Origin: AC-32 sp035624425
GTDB lineage: Bacteria > Actinomycetota > Thermoleophilia > Gaiellales > Gaiellaceae
Assembly: GCA_035624425.1 (NCBI GenBank)
Contig: DASPRN010000107.1
Location: forward strand, 1 to 26,155
DNA: 26,155 nt
Direction of reading: 5' to 3'
Shown here: piece after piece, positions 21,186 to 26,155 of the stretch
How the letters are laid out: each line of letters opens with the position of its first letter
Numbering within the stretch: the stretch's first letter is position 1
Notes under the pieces: model-generated
The model's input: the letters and a program-made list of their open reading frames with translations, nothing else
The model's database searches: none
Told to the model about the DNA's origin: nothing
Made by a program: the position numbers and the translations under genes

Positions 21186-21638
21186 CTAGGTTCCGACGAC
21201 CTGGACGATCCAGCGGCGGTCGCGCTCGCGGTCCAGCTCCAGGAAGAGCACGCGCTGCCAGGTGCCGAGGCAGAGCTCGCCGTCGCGCACCGGGATCGAC
21301 TCGCCCGCCGTCCCGAGCAGCATCGCCATGCAGTGCGAGTGGCCGTTGCCGAAGTCCATGTCCTCCTCGCAGATGTTCTCGGTGCGGCGGTCCCAGTCGT
21401 CGTGCGCGTAGTAGGTCTCGCTCGGCACGAGCCGCTTGAGCAGGTTGGCGAAGTCGTCCAGAAAGCCGCTCTCGAACTCGTTCACGCGCACGCAGCAGGT
21501 CGTGTGCGGCGAGTAGACGCAGGCGATGCCGTCGACGACCCCGCTCTCGCTGACGGCTTCGCTCACCTCCTCGGTGATGTCCCGGACGGCCAGGCCGCCG
21601 GTGGTTCGAAGCTCTCGCTCGTGCTGGAAGACCTTCAC
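21186..21638 (-). CDS. YjbQ / UPF0047 family protein
   Basis: A 150-residue single-domain protein of the YjbQ family (secondary thiamine-phosphate synthase enzyme). Conserved family strings are present: ITEEVSEAVSESGVVDGIACVYSPHTTC, VRVNEFE, and GNGHSHCMAMLLGTAGESIPV with the metal-binding-like GNGHxH. Near the end LGTWQRVLFLELDRERDRRW is typical. GTG 21638 follows AAGGAGGG about 11 nt upstream, one of the stronger ribosome-binding sites here. Some family members show weak thiamine-phosphate synthase activity in vitro; the true role is unsettled. Upstream lies an inverted repeat that may overlap its promoter. Confidence 0.93.
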   Translation of the reverse strand: MKVFQHERELRTTGGLAVRDITEEVSEAVSESGVVDGIACVYSPHTTCCVRVNEFESGFLDDFANLLKRLVPSETYYAHDDWDRRTENICEEDMDFGNGHSHCMAMLLGTAGESIPVRDGELCLGTWQRVLFLELDRERDRRWIVQVVGT

Positions 21639-21695
21639 CGTACGCTCACCCTCCTTCGTGGACGGCCGCGGGAGTGCGGGCGGCTCCTATTCTGA

Positions 21696-21727
21696 GGGTT
21701 CGGGACGCATTTCGTCCACCCGAACCC
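21696..21727. repeat. Inverted repeat 1, 9-bp arms, in the YjbQ-tRNA gap
   Basis: GGGTTCGGG (21696-21704) and CCCGAACCC (21719-21727) are perfect arms; ACG/CGT inside extends the stem with a 3-nt bulge. In the YjbQ (minus) direction it spans a possible -35 TGGACG and lies just upstream of CAGAAT, a possible -10 (21690-21695), so it may be an operator or a hairpin. Confidence 0.5.
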
Positions 21728-21729
21728 AA

Positions 21730-21756
21730 CGTGGGGGCACCCCTGGTTCCCCCACG
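21730..21756. repeat. Inverted repeat 2, 8-bp arms, directly beside repeat 1
   Basis: CGTGGGGG (21730-21737) and CCCCCACG (21749-21756) flank an 11-nt loop. Only 2 nt separate it from repeat 1. No U-tract follows on either strand. The remaining gap to the tRNA (21757-21918) holds a GCCGGGC-AAA-GCCCGGC hairpin at 21848-21864 and no convincing gene. Confidence 0.5.
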
Positions 21757-21847
21757 AGCCCCCCTCCTTGACCTTGTTCGCGAGATTCGAGCGCCGCTGG
21801 AGCCGGCAGTTCGTATCTCGATCCCGGCGTGGTTACGTGAGCCTCCC

Positions 21848-21864
21848 GCCGGGCAAAGCCCGGC
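21848..21864. repeat. Small perfect hairpin upstream of the tRNA
   Basis: GCCGGGC, a 3-nt AAA loop, then GCCCGGC. A very stable GC stem without a following T-run, about 55 bp before the tRNA. Role unknown; it could end transcription coming from the left. Confidence 0.35.
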
Positions 21865-21903
21865 TCGGGCGGCCGATCGTCGTAAGCCAACCTGCGCGGG
21901 GAG

Positions 21904-21909
21904 TACGCT
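21904..21909 (+). promoter_or_regulatory. Candidate -10 element of the tRNA gene
   Basis: TACGCT, 9 nt before the first base of the mature tRNA. No clear -35 hexamer is visible 16-18 nt upstream. Confidence 0.3.
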
Positions 21910-21918
21910 TGGCGCCGC

Positions 21919-21992
21919 GGGCCCGTAGCTCAGCTGGTCAGAGCAGCGGACTCATAATCCGTTGGTCCCTGGTTCGAATCCAGGCGGGCCCA
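21919..21992 (+). tRNA. tRNA with CAT anticodon (tRNA-Ile2 favoured over elongator tRNA-Met)
   Basis: A full cloverleaf is readable. Acceptor GGGCCCG pairs with CGGGCCC; D arm GCTC/GAGC; anticodon stem GCGGA/TCCGT around loop CTCATAA (anticodon CAT at 21953-21955); 5-nt variable loop; T arm CCTGG/CCAGG with TTCGAAT; discriminator A at 21992; CCA is not encoded. It is not an initiator: position 1 pairs normally and the anticodon stem lacks the three G-C pairs. C4-G69 and C5-G68 in the acceptor, and similarity of the anticodon/variable region to E. coli ileX, favour an isoleucine tRNA whose C34 becomes lysidine. Confidence 0.95.
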
Positions 21993-22018
21993 TGCGCCGC
22001 TGCATCAGAATCCAGGCG
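21976..22018 (+). repeat. 11-bp direct repeat of the tRNA 3' region
   Basis: GAATCCAGGCG occurs at 21976-21986 (T arm/acceptor of the tRNA) and again at 22008-22018, directly before the lipoprotein ATG; copies start 32 bp apart. It could be the trace of an integration event or local duplication at the tRNA, or a coincidence. Confidence 0.45.
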
Positions 22019-23017
22019 ATGTCCGCTCTGGCCGTGCGGAAATCGGTGTCGAATCCGACCCACGGCGCGTGCCTCGTGGTCGGCACGGCGCTCCTGGTGC
22101 TCCTTGCTCTCTTCGCAAGTGCGTGCGGCTCTCACGCGAATCCCGGGGAGCGTGAGCGGCTGGTCTCGTTCGCGACGATCGACGCCGACCCGGCATGGTC
22201 TCGGGACGGGAAGCTGATTGCCTTCGCCAGCAGCCGAAGCGGCGGTGGCATCTACGTCATCCGGCCGACCGGAGCCGGCCTGCGGCGCGTGATCCGCGGT
22301 GCCGTGAGCGATGTCGACTGGTCACCGGACGGGCACGCGATTGCCTTCACGGGCGAGGGCGGCATCTACGTGCTGCGTCTCGGTGCGAGACGCCCGGTGC
22401 GGATTCTCAGCCGGGGATTCAGCCTGCCCGCGTGGGCGCCTGACGGGCGCAAGCTCGCCGTCGTCAAGGAAGAGCGCGACCTCACAACATCGCTGTACGT
22501 CGTCGCGTCGGACGGGACCGGGCTAAGGCGGCTACTGCCTCGGCACCGGCCGGCATCGACGAGCGCGGATGCTTCCCCGACGGAGCCGGCGTGGTCTCCC
22601 GACGGAAGTCGCCTCGCGTACGACGCCGGAAACGAACGGATCATCGTGCAGGACATCGCGGGCGGTCATCGTTCCGAGATTGCGCGCGGCGATGCTCCGG
22701 CGTGGTCGCCTGACGGCAAGCTCATCGCCTTTCAGTACGACAGTGCGCTGTGGGTGACGCGTGCCGACGGACGCCATCACCCGCGTCGCCTGACGTCGGG
22801 CGGTGGAAATCCGGGTGGCGGGAGCCCATCGTGGTCGCCTGACTCCCGTCATCTCGTCTTCGAGGTTCTTCATGATCGCGGTCGCTACCTCCGGAAAGCG
22901 TCGTCTCTCTCCGTCGTCGGAGTAGGGGGCCGCGGGCTTCGAAACGTCACTTTCGGCGGCGGAGTGGCGGACGATCCCGCGTGGCGCGACGGCGTGGTCG
23001 GCAAGTCGACCTGGTGA
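22019..23017 (+). CDS. Lipoprotein with TolB-like (PD40) beta-propeller repeats
   Basis: A 332-residue exported protein. Residues 1-36 are a lipoprotein signal: basic start, hydrophobic core VVGTALLVLLALFASAC, with Cys36 as the lipidation site (ASAC is a relaxed lipobox). Then come six PD40-type blades, each with a W-S-x-DG core: PAWSRDGKLIAF, VDWSPDGHAIAF, PAWAPDGRKLAV, PAWSPDGSRLAY, PAWSPDGKLIAF and PSWSPDSRHLVF, suggesting a six-bladed propeller outside the membrane. ATG 22019 is 26 nt after the tRNA; ATG 21992 would begin on the last tRNA base and is less likely. GC and codon use look clearly less GC-biased than neighbours, and an 11-bp copy of the tRNA 3' region sits immediately before the ATG, hinting at acquisition at the tRNA. 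Ligand unknown. Confidence 0.85.
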   Translation: MSALAVRKSVSNPTHGACLVVGTALLVLLALFASACGSHANPGERERLVSFATIDADPAWSRDGKLIAFASSRSGGGIYVIRPTGAGLRRVIRGAVSDVDWSPDGHAIAFTGEGGIYVLRLGARRPVRILSRGFSLPAWAPDGRKLAVVKEERDLTTSLYVVASDGTGLRRLLPRHRPASTSADASPTEPAWSPDGSRLAYDAGNERIIVQDIAGGHRSEIARGDAPAWSPDGKLIAFQYDSALWVTRADGRHHPRRLTSGGGNPGGGSPSWSPDSRHLVFEVLHDRGRYLRKASSLSVVGVGGRGLRNVTFGGGVADDPAWRDGVVGKSTW

Positions 23018-23146
23018 CCGCGGCGACGTGGCGGTCTCCTTGCCAGCGTCCGGGAGCCGCCCACCCCAAGGAAGCCCGTTACCGTCTGAAGCATGCTGGC
23101 GAATCGCTCAGCGCCGCCGGCGCTCCGCTCGCAAAGCGCGCAGCGC
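23018..23146. other. Intergenic gap between convergent genes, with hairpin
   Basis: 129 bp between the lipoprotein and MBL-hydrolase stops. It contains a perfect hairpin AGCGCC-GCC-GGCGCT (23110-23124), a possible bidirectional terminator without T-runs, and a TACCGT box followed by 7 nt and ATG 23093 on the plus strand. That box resembles the leaderless promoters here but leads only into antisense of the hydrolase gene. Confidence 0.35.
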
Positions 23147-23758
23147 TCAGTGAGGCGGGCCCACTTCGGAGTCGCGCGGCGTGGGTTCGTGCGCGAGCCA
23201 GATTCGGCGCGGCGCGAGCTCGGTGAGCATTCGCGCCGAGTCGTTCGTGGGCGCGTCGAACTCCTCCCACGTGTAGGCGACGTCGCCGGCGACGACCACC
23301 AGGCCGTCCTCCGTGTCGACCAGCACCGACTGATGCCCCGGCGTGTGGCCCGGAGTCGGGATGACTCGCAATCCCGGCAGCAGCTCCGCTTCCCCCTCCA
23401 GCTCGACGTAGCGAGCGCCGTCGAACTCGACCCACTCGGGGATCGTGTAGCCCTCGCCTCTCGCAGCCTCGCGCTCGATTCGCTGCACGTAGATCGGAAC
23501 GCCGGCGAAGAGCCGGTTCCCGCCGCAGTGGTCGAAGTGGAGATGCGTGTTGATCACGAAGGCGACGTCGCGCGGGATCGCGTCCGGGTCGAAGCGCGGC
23601 GACCACTCCCGGTCGAGCTCGGGCGTCGAGTCGATGAGACCGGTGTCGACGAGCACACGACCGCGCGGGTGCTCCACGACGTGCAGGAAACCGGGCCAGC
23701 GTTCACCCTCGACGAGGACGTCGCCGTACTGCACCGCCTGGACGTCGTCCAGCCGCAT
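23147..23758 (-). CDS. Metallo-beta-lactamase-fold hydrolase (lactonase-like)
   Basis: A 203-residue MBL-fold enzyme with a complete dinuclear zinc site: HLHFDH at residues 72-77 in FVINTHLHFDHCGGN, His138 in PTPGHTPGH, Asp159 in VVAGDVAYT, and His190 in IWLAHEP. Length and the pattern of loops resemble N-acyl homoserine lactonases of the AttM/AiiA group, though other lactone or thioester hydrolases share this. ATG 23758 lies 7 nt after a CATAGT box and 18 nt after the stop of the upstream membrane-protein gene, so both read-through and an own leaderless promoter are possible. There is no signal peptide. Substrate is not determined; quorum quenching would be speculation. Confidence 0.9.
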   Translation of the reverse strand: MRLDDVQAVQYGDVLVEGERWPGFLHVVEHPRGRVLVDTGLIDSTPELDREWSPRFDPDAIPRDVAFVINTHLHFDHCGGNRLFAGVPIYVQRIEREAARGEGYTIPEWVEFDGARYVELEGEAELLPGLRVIPTPGHTPGHQSVLVDTEDGLVVVAGDVAYTWEEFDAPTNDSARMLTELAPRRIWLAHEPTPRDSEVGPPH

Positions 23759-23765
23759 CGGCGCA

Positions 23766-23771
23766 ACTATG
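23766..23771 (-). promoter_or_regulatory. Candidate -10 element of the MBL hydrolase gene
   Basis: Minus-strand CATAGT (four of six TATAAT positions), 7 nt before ATG 23758, inside the 18-nt gap to the upstream gene. Confidence 0.3.
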
Positions 23772-23776
23772 ACGGG

Positions 23777-24532
23777 TCAGGCGTCTTCTTCGTCCCAGGC
23801 CGACTGCCAGCGCCGGCCCGGCTCGAGTGCGACCGGGCGGCCCGGCTCGACGAGCGCGTAGTAGACGACGGTCAGCGCGTGTGCGGCGTACGGGGCGGTC
23901 AGCGCGGCCGCGATCGTCGTCGCCAGCCACCAGCCGAAGGGGCCCGAGCCCGCCGCCACGAGCGCGAACGGGATCTCGACCACGACCGTGATCAGGCTGA
24001 TCGCGAGCAGCACCTTGAACACGCTCCACCCGTTCCCGCGGACGATCTCGCGTGAGCGGCGCATGGCGTCGCGGGCGGTGCCCGGCTCGAGCATCGCCAC
24101 CGGGACCGCGACCGCCCAGCGGGTCATCAGCACGAATGCAGGGACGACCAGCAGCAGGAACCCGACTCCGACCCCGAGCGCGGTCAGGAGCGACACCGAG
24201 ACGAGCTTCCAGATCCTGGAGCCTGCCCGGCCGAGTACCTCGGTGAGCGCGGCGTCGTCGTCGCCGTCCACGTGCAGGCCGCGAACGATCTCGACCAGTC
24301 CGCCCTGGAGCAGCGCGATCCCGGCGACGCTCAGCGCGAGCGCAAGGAACGGCAGGAGGGTGGCGTTTCTTCCGGCCAGCGCTTCGATCAGGTTCATCGC
24401 GCCGAGCACGACCGCGCCCATCACCACCGAGCGGACGAAGAGCCGCCTGTAGAGCCGCCAGGCCTCCTTCAGGGCGGCGCCCGCGTCGAGCTCGACGCGC
24501 TGGACGGGTCGCGTCACGGCGAAATCGCTCAT
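23777..24532 (-). CDS. Polytopic integral membrane protein, unknown function
   Basis: A 251-residue protein with about six hydrophobic segments: VVMGAVVLGAMNLIEAL, LLPFLALALSVAGIALLQGG, VSLLTALGVGVGFLLLVVP with the adjoining FVLMTRWAVAVPVAML, VLLAISLITVVVEIPFALV, and WLATTIAAALTAPYAAHALT. The N-terminus has an amphipathic stretch AALKEAWRLYRRLFVRS, as in DUF975/YciC-like and GPDP-membrane-domain proteins, to which the overall layout is similar (weak recognition only). ATG 24532 (MSDFAVTRPVQ) is chosen over a longer start at 24610 that would overlap the methyltransferase gene. The C-terminus is short and charged (WQSAWDEEDA). No transport or catalytic motif is visible. Confidence 0.8.
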   Translation of the reverse strand: MSDFAVTRPVQRVELDAGAALKEAWRLYRRLFVRSVVMGAVVLGAMNLIEALAGRNATLLPFLALALSVAGIALLQGGLVEIVRGLHVDGDDDAALTEVLGRAGSRIWKLVSVSLLTALGVGVGFLLLVVPAFVLMTRWAVAVPVAMLEPGTARDAMRRSREIVRGNGWSVFKVLLAISLITVVVEIPFALVAAGSGPFGWWLATTIAAALTAPYAAHALTVVYYALVEPGRPVALEPGRRWQSAWDEEDA

Positions 24533-24551
24533 CTGCCGTAGCGCTATCGAC

Positions 24552-24566
24552 CGGGGCGCCGCCCCG
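24552..24566 (-). terminator. GC-rich hairpin after the methyltransferase gene
   Basis: CGGGGC-GCC-GCCCCG as read on the plus strand, a perfect 6-bp stem with a 3-nt loop, 12 nt beyond the methyltransferase stop and 20 nt before the membrane-protein ATG (minus direction). There is no T-run, so it may only pause or partly terminate transcription. Confidence 0.35.
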
Positions 24567-24578
24567 CTTGACCCGCGA

Positions 24579-25436
24579 TCAGGCGGTTGCGGCTCCGACC
24601 AGGAGCTCACACGGGCCGACGAAGCCGTCGGGCCCTTCGAACTGGCGGAGCGCCTCCTCGATCTCCGCCCATGCCTCCTCGCGCTCCGCCTCCGAGACGC
24701 CTGCGAGCATCGTGTGCAGCGCCCCGAACGACTCGCGCTCGAAGCGGAGGCAGTCGGCCGCGGACGGAAAGCGAAGGGGCGCGTCGACGGCGCGCACCTC
24801 GATCTCGCCGAAGCCGGCCTGCTCGTAGGCGGCCTCGAGCGCGCCCGGCCGGCCGAGGCTGAAGGGACCGGGGAGGTCCGGGCTCGGGGCGGGCAGGCCC
24901 GCGACGCGGCGGATGATCGAGACCGGGATTGAGAAGAACCCGTTCCGCTCCGCCGTCGAGTAGACGATGGCCGAGACGCGGCCGCCGGAGCGCAGCCCCC
25001 GCCGCATCTCGCTGAGCGCCTGCTGCCGGTCCGGGAAGTAAATGAGGCCCACGCGCGAGATCACCGCGTCGAAGGCGCCGTCCTCGACGTCGAGGCTCTC
25101 GCCGTCCATCGTCCGGGTCGCGACGTTCGCGAGCCCGGCCGCCCGCGCCTCCTGCGCGGCGAAGTCGAGGATCGGGCCCGAGATGTCGGTGGCGAGCACG
25201 CCGCCTCCGGAGCCCGCACGCCGTGCGGCGGCGAGGGTTTGCCCGCCCGCGCCGGCGGCGACGTCGAGCACGCGCGAGCCCTCGCCGACCCGCGCCAGGT
25301 CGAGCATCAGCTCGGTCGCCTCGCCGAGCCACTCCTCGAGCGTCGGCCCCCAACGGTGCCAGGCCTCCGCCGCCTCGTCCCATTGCTGCCTCGTCGTCTC
25401 CTTGTAGGCGCCGGAGTCGAACGTGGTCGTGGTCAT
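24579..25436 (-). CDS. Class I SAM-dependent methyltransferase
   Basis: A 285-residue methyltransferase of the UbiE/Methyltransf_11 type. SAM motif I is VLDVAAGAGG (residues 56-65), followed by the acidic strand end LATDIS, motif II-like FDAVISRVGLIYFPD, and motif III LRSGGRVSAIVYS. An N-terminal lid region (TTRQQWDEAAEAWHRWGPTLEEWL) matches small-molecule methyltransferases. The start ATG 25436 is 2 nt after the DUF1059 stop, with GGAGG inside the end of that gene, so the pair is co-translated. It diverges, with DUF1059, from a BTAD/SARP regulator, a layout seen in secondary-metabolism or stress loci. Acceptor unknown. Confidence 0.92.
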   Translation of the reverse strand: MTTTTFDSGAYKETTRQQWDEAAEAWHRWGPTLEEWLGEATELMLDLARVGEGSRVLDVAAGAGGQTLAAARRAGSGGGVLATDISGPILDFAAQEARAAGLANVATRTMDGESLDVEDGAFDAVISRVGLIYFPDRQQALSEMRRGLRSGGRVSAIVYSTAERNGFFSIPVSIIRRVAGLPAPSPDLPGPFSLGRPGALEAAYEQAGFGEIEVRAVDAPLRFPSAADCLRFERESFGALHTMLAGVSEAEREEAWAEIEEALRQFEGPDGFVGPCELLVGAATA

Positions 25437-25438
25437 CG

Positions 25439-25597
25439 CTACACCTCCTCGATCCATCCGAGCAGGTCGTCGCGGGAGACCTGGTCGAGGAGCTCGGGAT
25501 GATCCGAGCGCATGTGCCCCTGGATCTGCTCCACGACGTCGTCGTCGGTCTCGGCTCGCGCGACGAAGCCACACTCGCAGGTGATCTGCTTTGCCAT
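25439..25597 (-). CDS. Small DUF1059-like protein
   Basis: A 52-residue protein with CECGF near the N-terminus and GHMRSDHPEL in the second half, the C-x-C plus H...H layout of DUF1059, which could bind a metal. Helix between them is acidic (ETDDDVVEQIQ). ATG 25597 follows AAAGGAG by 5 nt, the clearest ribosome-binding site on this strand. It leads the methyltransferase by 2 nt. Function unknown. A minus-strand CATAGT at 25629-25634 is a likely -10 and would give a leader of about 25 nt. Confidence 0.85.
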   Translation of the reverse strand: MAKQITCECGFVARAETDDDVVEQIQGHMRSDHPELLDQVSRDDLLGWIEEV

Positions 25598-25628
25598 GTC
25601 GTCTCCTTTGTACGAGAGCGGGGTTGGG

Positions 25629-25636
25629 ACTATGTT
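25629..25636. promoter_or_regulatory. Overlapping divergent -10 elements
   Basis: The octamer ACTATGTT reads TATGTT on the plus strand (25631-25636, 9 nt before the TTG of the regulator) and CATAGT on the minus strand (25629-25634, upstream of DUF1059). If both work, the two promoters would exclude each other sterically. Confidence 0.35.
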
Positions 25637-25645
25637 GACGCGGCA

Positions 25646-26155
25646 TTGGCGCGGACGAAGGTGCAGCTGTGCGGCCGCTTCGCGGTGGAGCTCGACGGCA
25701 AGCGGGTCGAGGGCGGGCTGCCAGGGCGGCAGGGCCGCCTGCTGTTCGCGTTCCTGGTCGCCAACCGCAACCGGACGATCTCGCGCGACGAGCTGCTCGA
25801 GGCGCTCTGGCCCGACGGCCGGGACGCCGGGCTCGCGCCGCTGCTCTCGAAGCTCCGCCGCGTCGTCCCGCTGGACGGCACCCGTGTTGTGCTCCCGGCA
25901 GAGGCGTGGGTCGACGTCGAGGCGGCGGCCGACGCGTTGCACCGTGCGGAGTCCGCGGTCGCGCAGGGCGAGTTCCACCGTGCGTGGGGGCCGTCGCAAG
26001 TCGCCCTGTTCGTCACCGGGCGGCCGTTCGTGGCCGGCGAGGAGGCACCGTGGATAGACGAGACGCGACGCCGGCTCGACGAGATGCAGCTGCGTGCGCT
26101 CGAGGCCTACGCGCAGGCCGGGCTCGGCATCGGCGGCACCGAGCTCGCGGCCGCC
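25646..26155 (+). CDS. BTAD / SARP-family transcriptional regulator (N-terminal part, cut by window end)
   Basis: An open frame of 170 codons runs from TTG 25646 to the last base with no stop. The N-terminus VQLCGRFAVELDGKRVEG, then GRQGRLLFAFLVANRNRTISRDELLEALWP, is the OmpR-like winged-helix DNA-binding domain of SARP/AfsR regulators. After it come SKLRRVVPLDG and a helical region (VDVEAAADALHRAESAVAQGE, then PWIDETRRRLDEMQLRALEAYAQA) that is the beginning of a bacterial transcriptional activator (BTAD) domain. There is no ATG near; TTG 25646 follows a -10-like box by 9 nt. Such proteins often continue into NB-ARC/TPR or cyclase domains, which cannot be seen here. It probably controls the divergent DUF1059-methyltransferase pair, by position. 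Confidence 0.88.
   Translation, partial: MARTKVQLCGRFAVELDGKRVEGGLPGRQGRLLFAFLVANRNRTISRDELLEALWPDGRDAGLAPLLSKLRRVVPLDGTRVVLPAEAWVDVEAAADALHRAESAVAQGEFHRAWGPSQVALFVTGRPFVAGEEAPWIDETRRRLDEMQLRALEAYAQAGLGIGGTELAAA

Noticed and set aside
21919..21992. Initiator tRNA-fMet
   Set aside because: The first acceptor pair is G-C rather than mismatched, and the anticodon stem lacks the three consecutive G-C pairs.
21962..21994. Starts of the lipoprotein gene inside or at the end of the tRNA
   Set aside because: GTG 21964-type and ATG 21992 starts would overlap the tRNA; ATG 22019 still leaves a complete lipoprotein signal.
23093..24055. A 320-codon plus-strand frame opposite the MBL hydrolase and membrane protein
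   Set aside because: Both minus-strand genes have intact catalytic or membrane features, and the plus frame has none. Only its upstream promoter-like box is of interest and is listed separately.
1..26155. CRISPR array, insertion sequence, prophage or toxin-antitoxin system
   Set aside because: No regularly spaced repeats, transposase, integrase, phage structural genes or recognisable toxin-antitoxin pairs were found on either strand.

Overview
The window is a compact, very GC-rich chromosomal stretch with about 31 protein genes, one tRNA and almost no spare intergenic DNA. Gene content (GMC oxidoreductase with a Cys cluster beside a GH15 glucosidase, ClpS followed by DUF2017, DUF2277, an Rpf-like cell-wall lytic protein, a BTAD/SARP regulator) and codon use suggest a high-GC actinobacterium, most likely Thermoleophilia (Solirubrobacterales/Gaiellales type). 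This is inferred from family knowledge; no 16S or other marker is present.

Layout. (1) 1-5889: a tight forward operon for glucose metabolism: the tail of an unknown gene, zwf, a GH15 glucosidase/trehalase, a GMC oxidoreductase and an aldose 1-epimerase. (2) 5939-9614: polyphosphate kinase ppk1 with its own promoter, then a YcaQ-like winged-helix protein and a GFA/CENP-V zinc protein, coupled by overlaps. (3) 9652-12125: single small genes in alternating orientation: a cupin, an isocitrate lyase/PEP mutase-family enzyme, DUF2277 and a GNAT acetyltransferase. (4) 12204-16947: a sugar/surface-modification neighbourhood: RmlC-like epimerase, Gfo/Idh/MocA oxidoreductase plus family 2 glycosyltransferase (reverse), then class C26 amidohydrolase, SDR and sulfotransferase (forward). 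(5) 16911-18801: an MFS exporter (reverse) and a secreted Rpf-like protein with a long leader. (6) 18847-20669: RpoD-family sigma factor, clpS, DUF2017. (7) 20674-21638: helical-repeat protein and YjbQ (reverse). (8) 21640-23017: tandem hairpins, a CAT-anticodon tRNA and a lipoprotein with TolB-like repeats and visibly lower GC. (9) 23147-26155: MBL-fold hydrolase, membrane protein, methyltransferase and DUF1059 protein (reverse), diverging from a BTAD/SARP regulator cut by the window end.

How it works together. The first operon can release glucose from trehalose or glucans (GH15, inverting), interconvert its anomers (epimerase), oxidise it directly (GMC) or, after phosphorylation, feed it to the pentose phosphate pathway (Zwf). 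Ppk1 next door makes the polyphosphate that a polyphosphate glucokinase elsewhere could use. The middle genes look like modification of a surface glycan or lipid.

Most notable signals: a repeated TANNNT-(5 to 9 nt)-start arrangement that suggests widespread leaderless transcription; two genes whose conserved N-termini require a CTG start, one in a CTGA stop/start overlap; several perfect inverted repeats (12138-12160, 19881-19908, 21696-21727, 21730-21756) and a GACACC/GGTGTC cluster (10915-10937); an 11-bp copy of the tRNA 3' region just before a lower-GC lipoprotein gene; and a CX2CX2CX4C motif in the GMC enzyme. I saw no CRISPR array, insertion sequence or obvious defence system.
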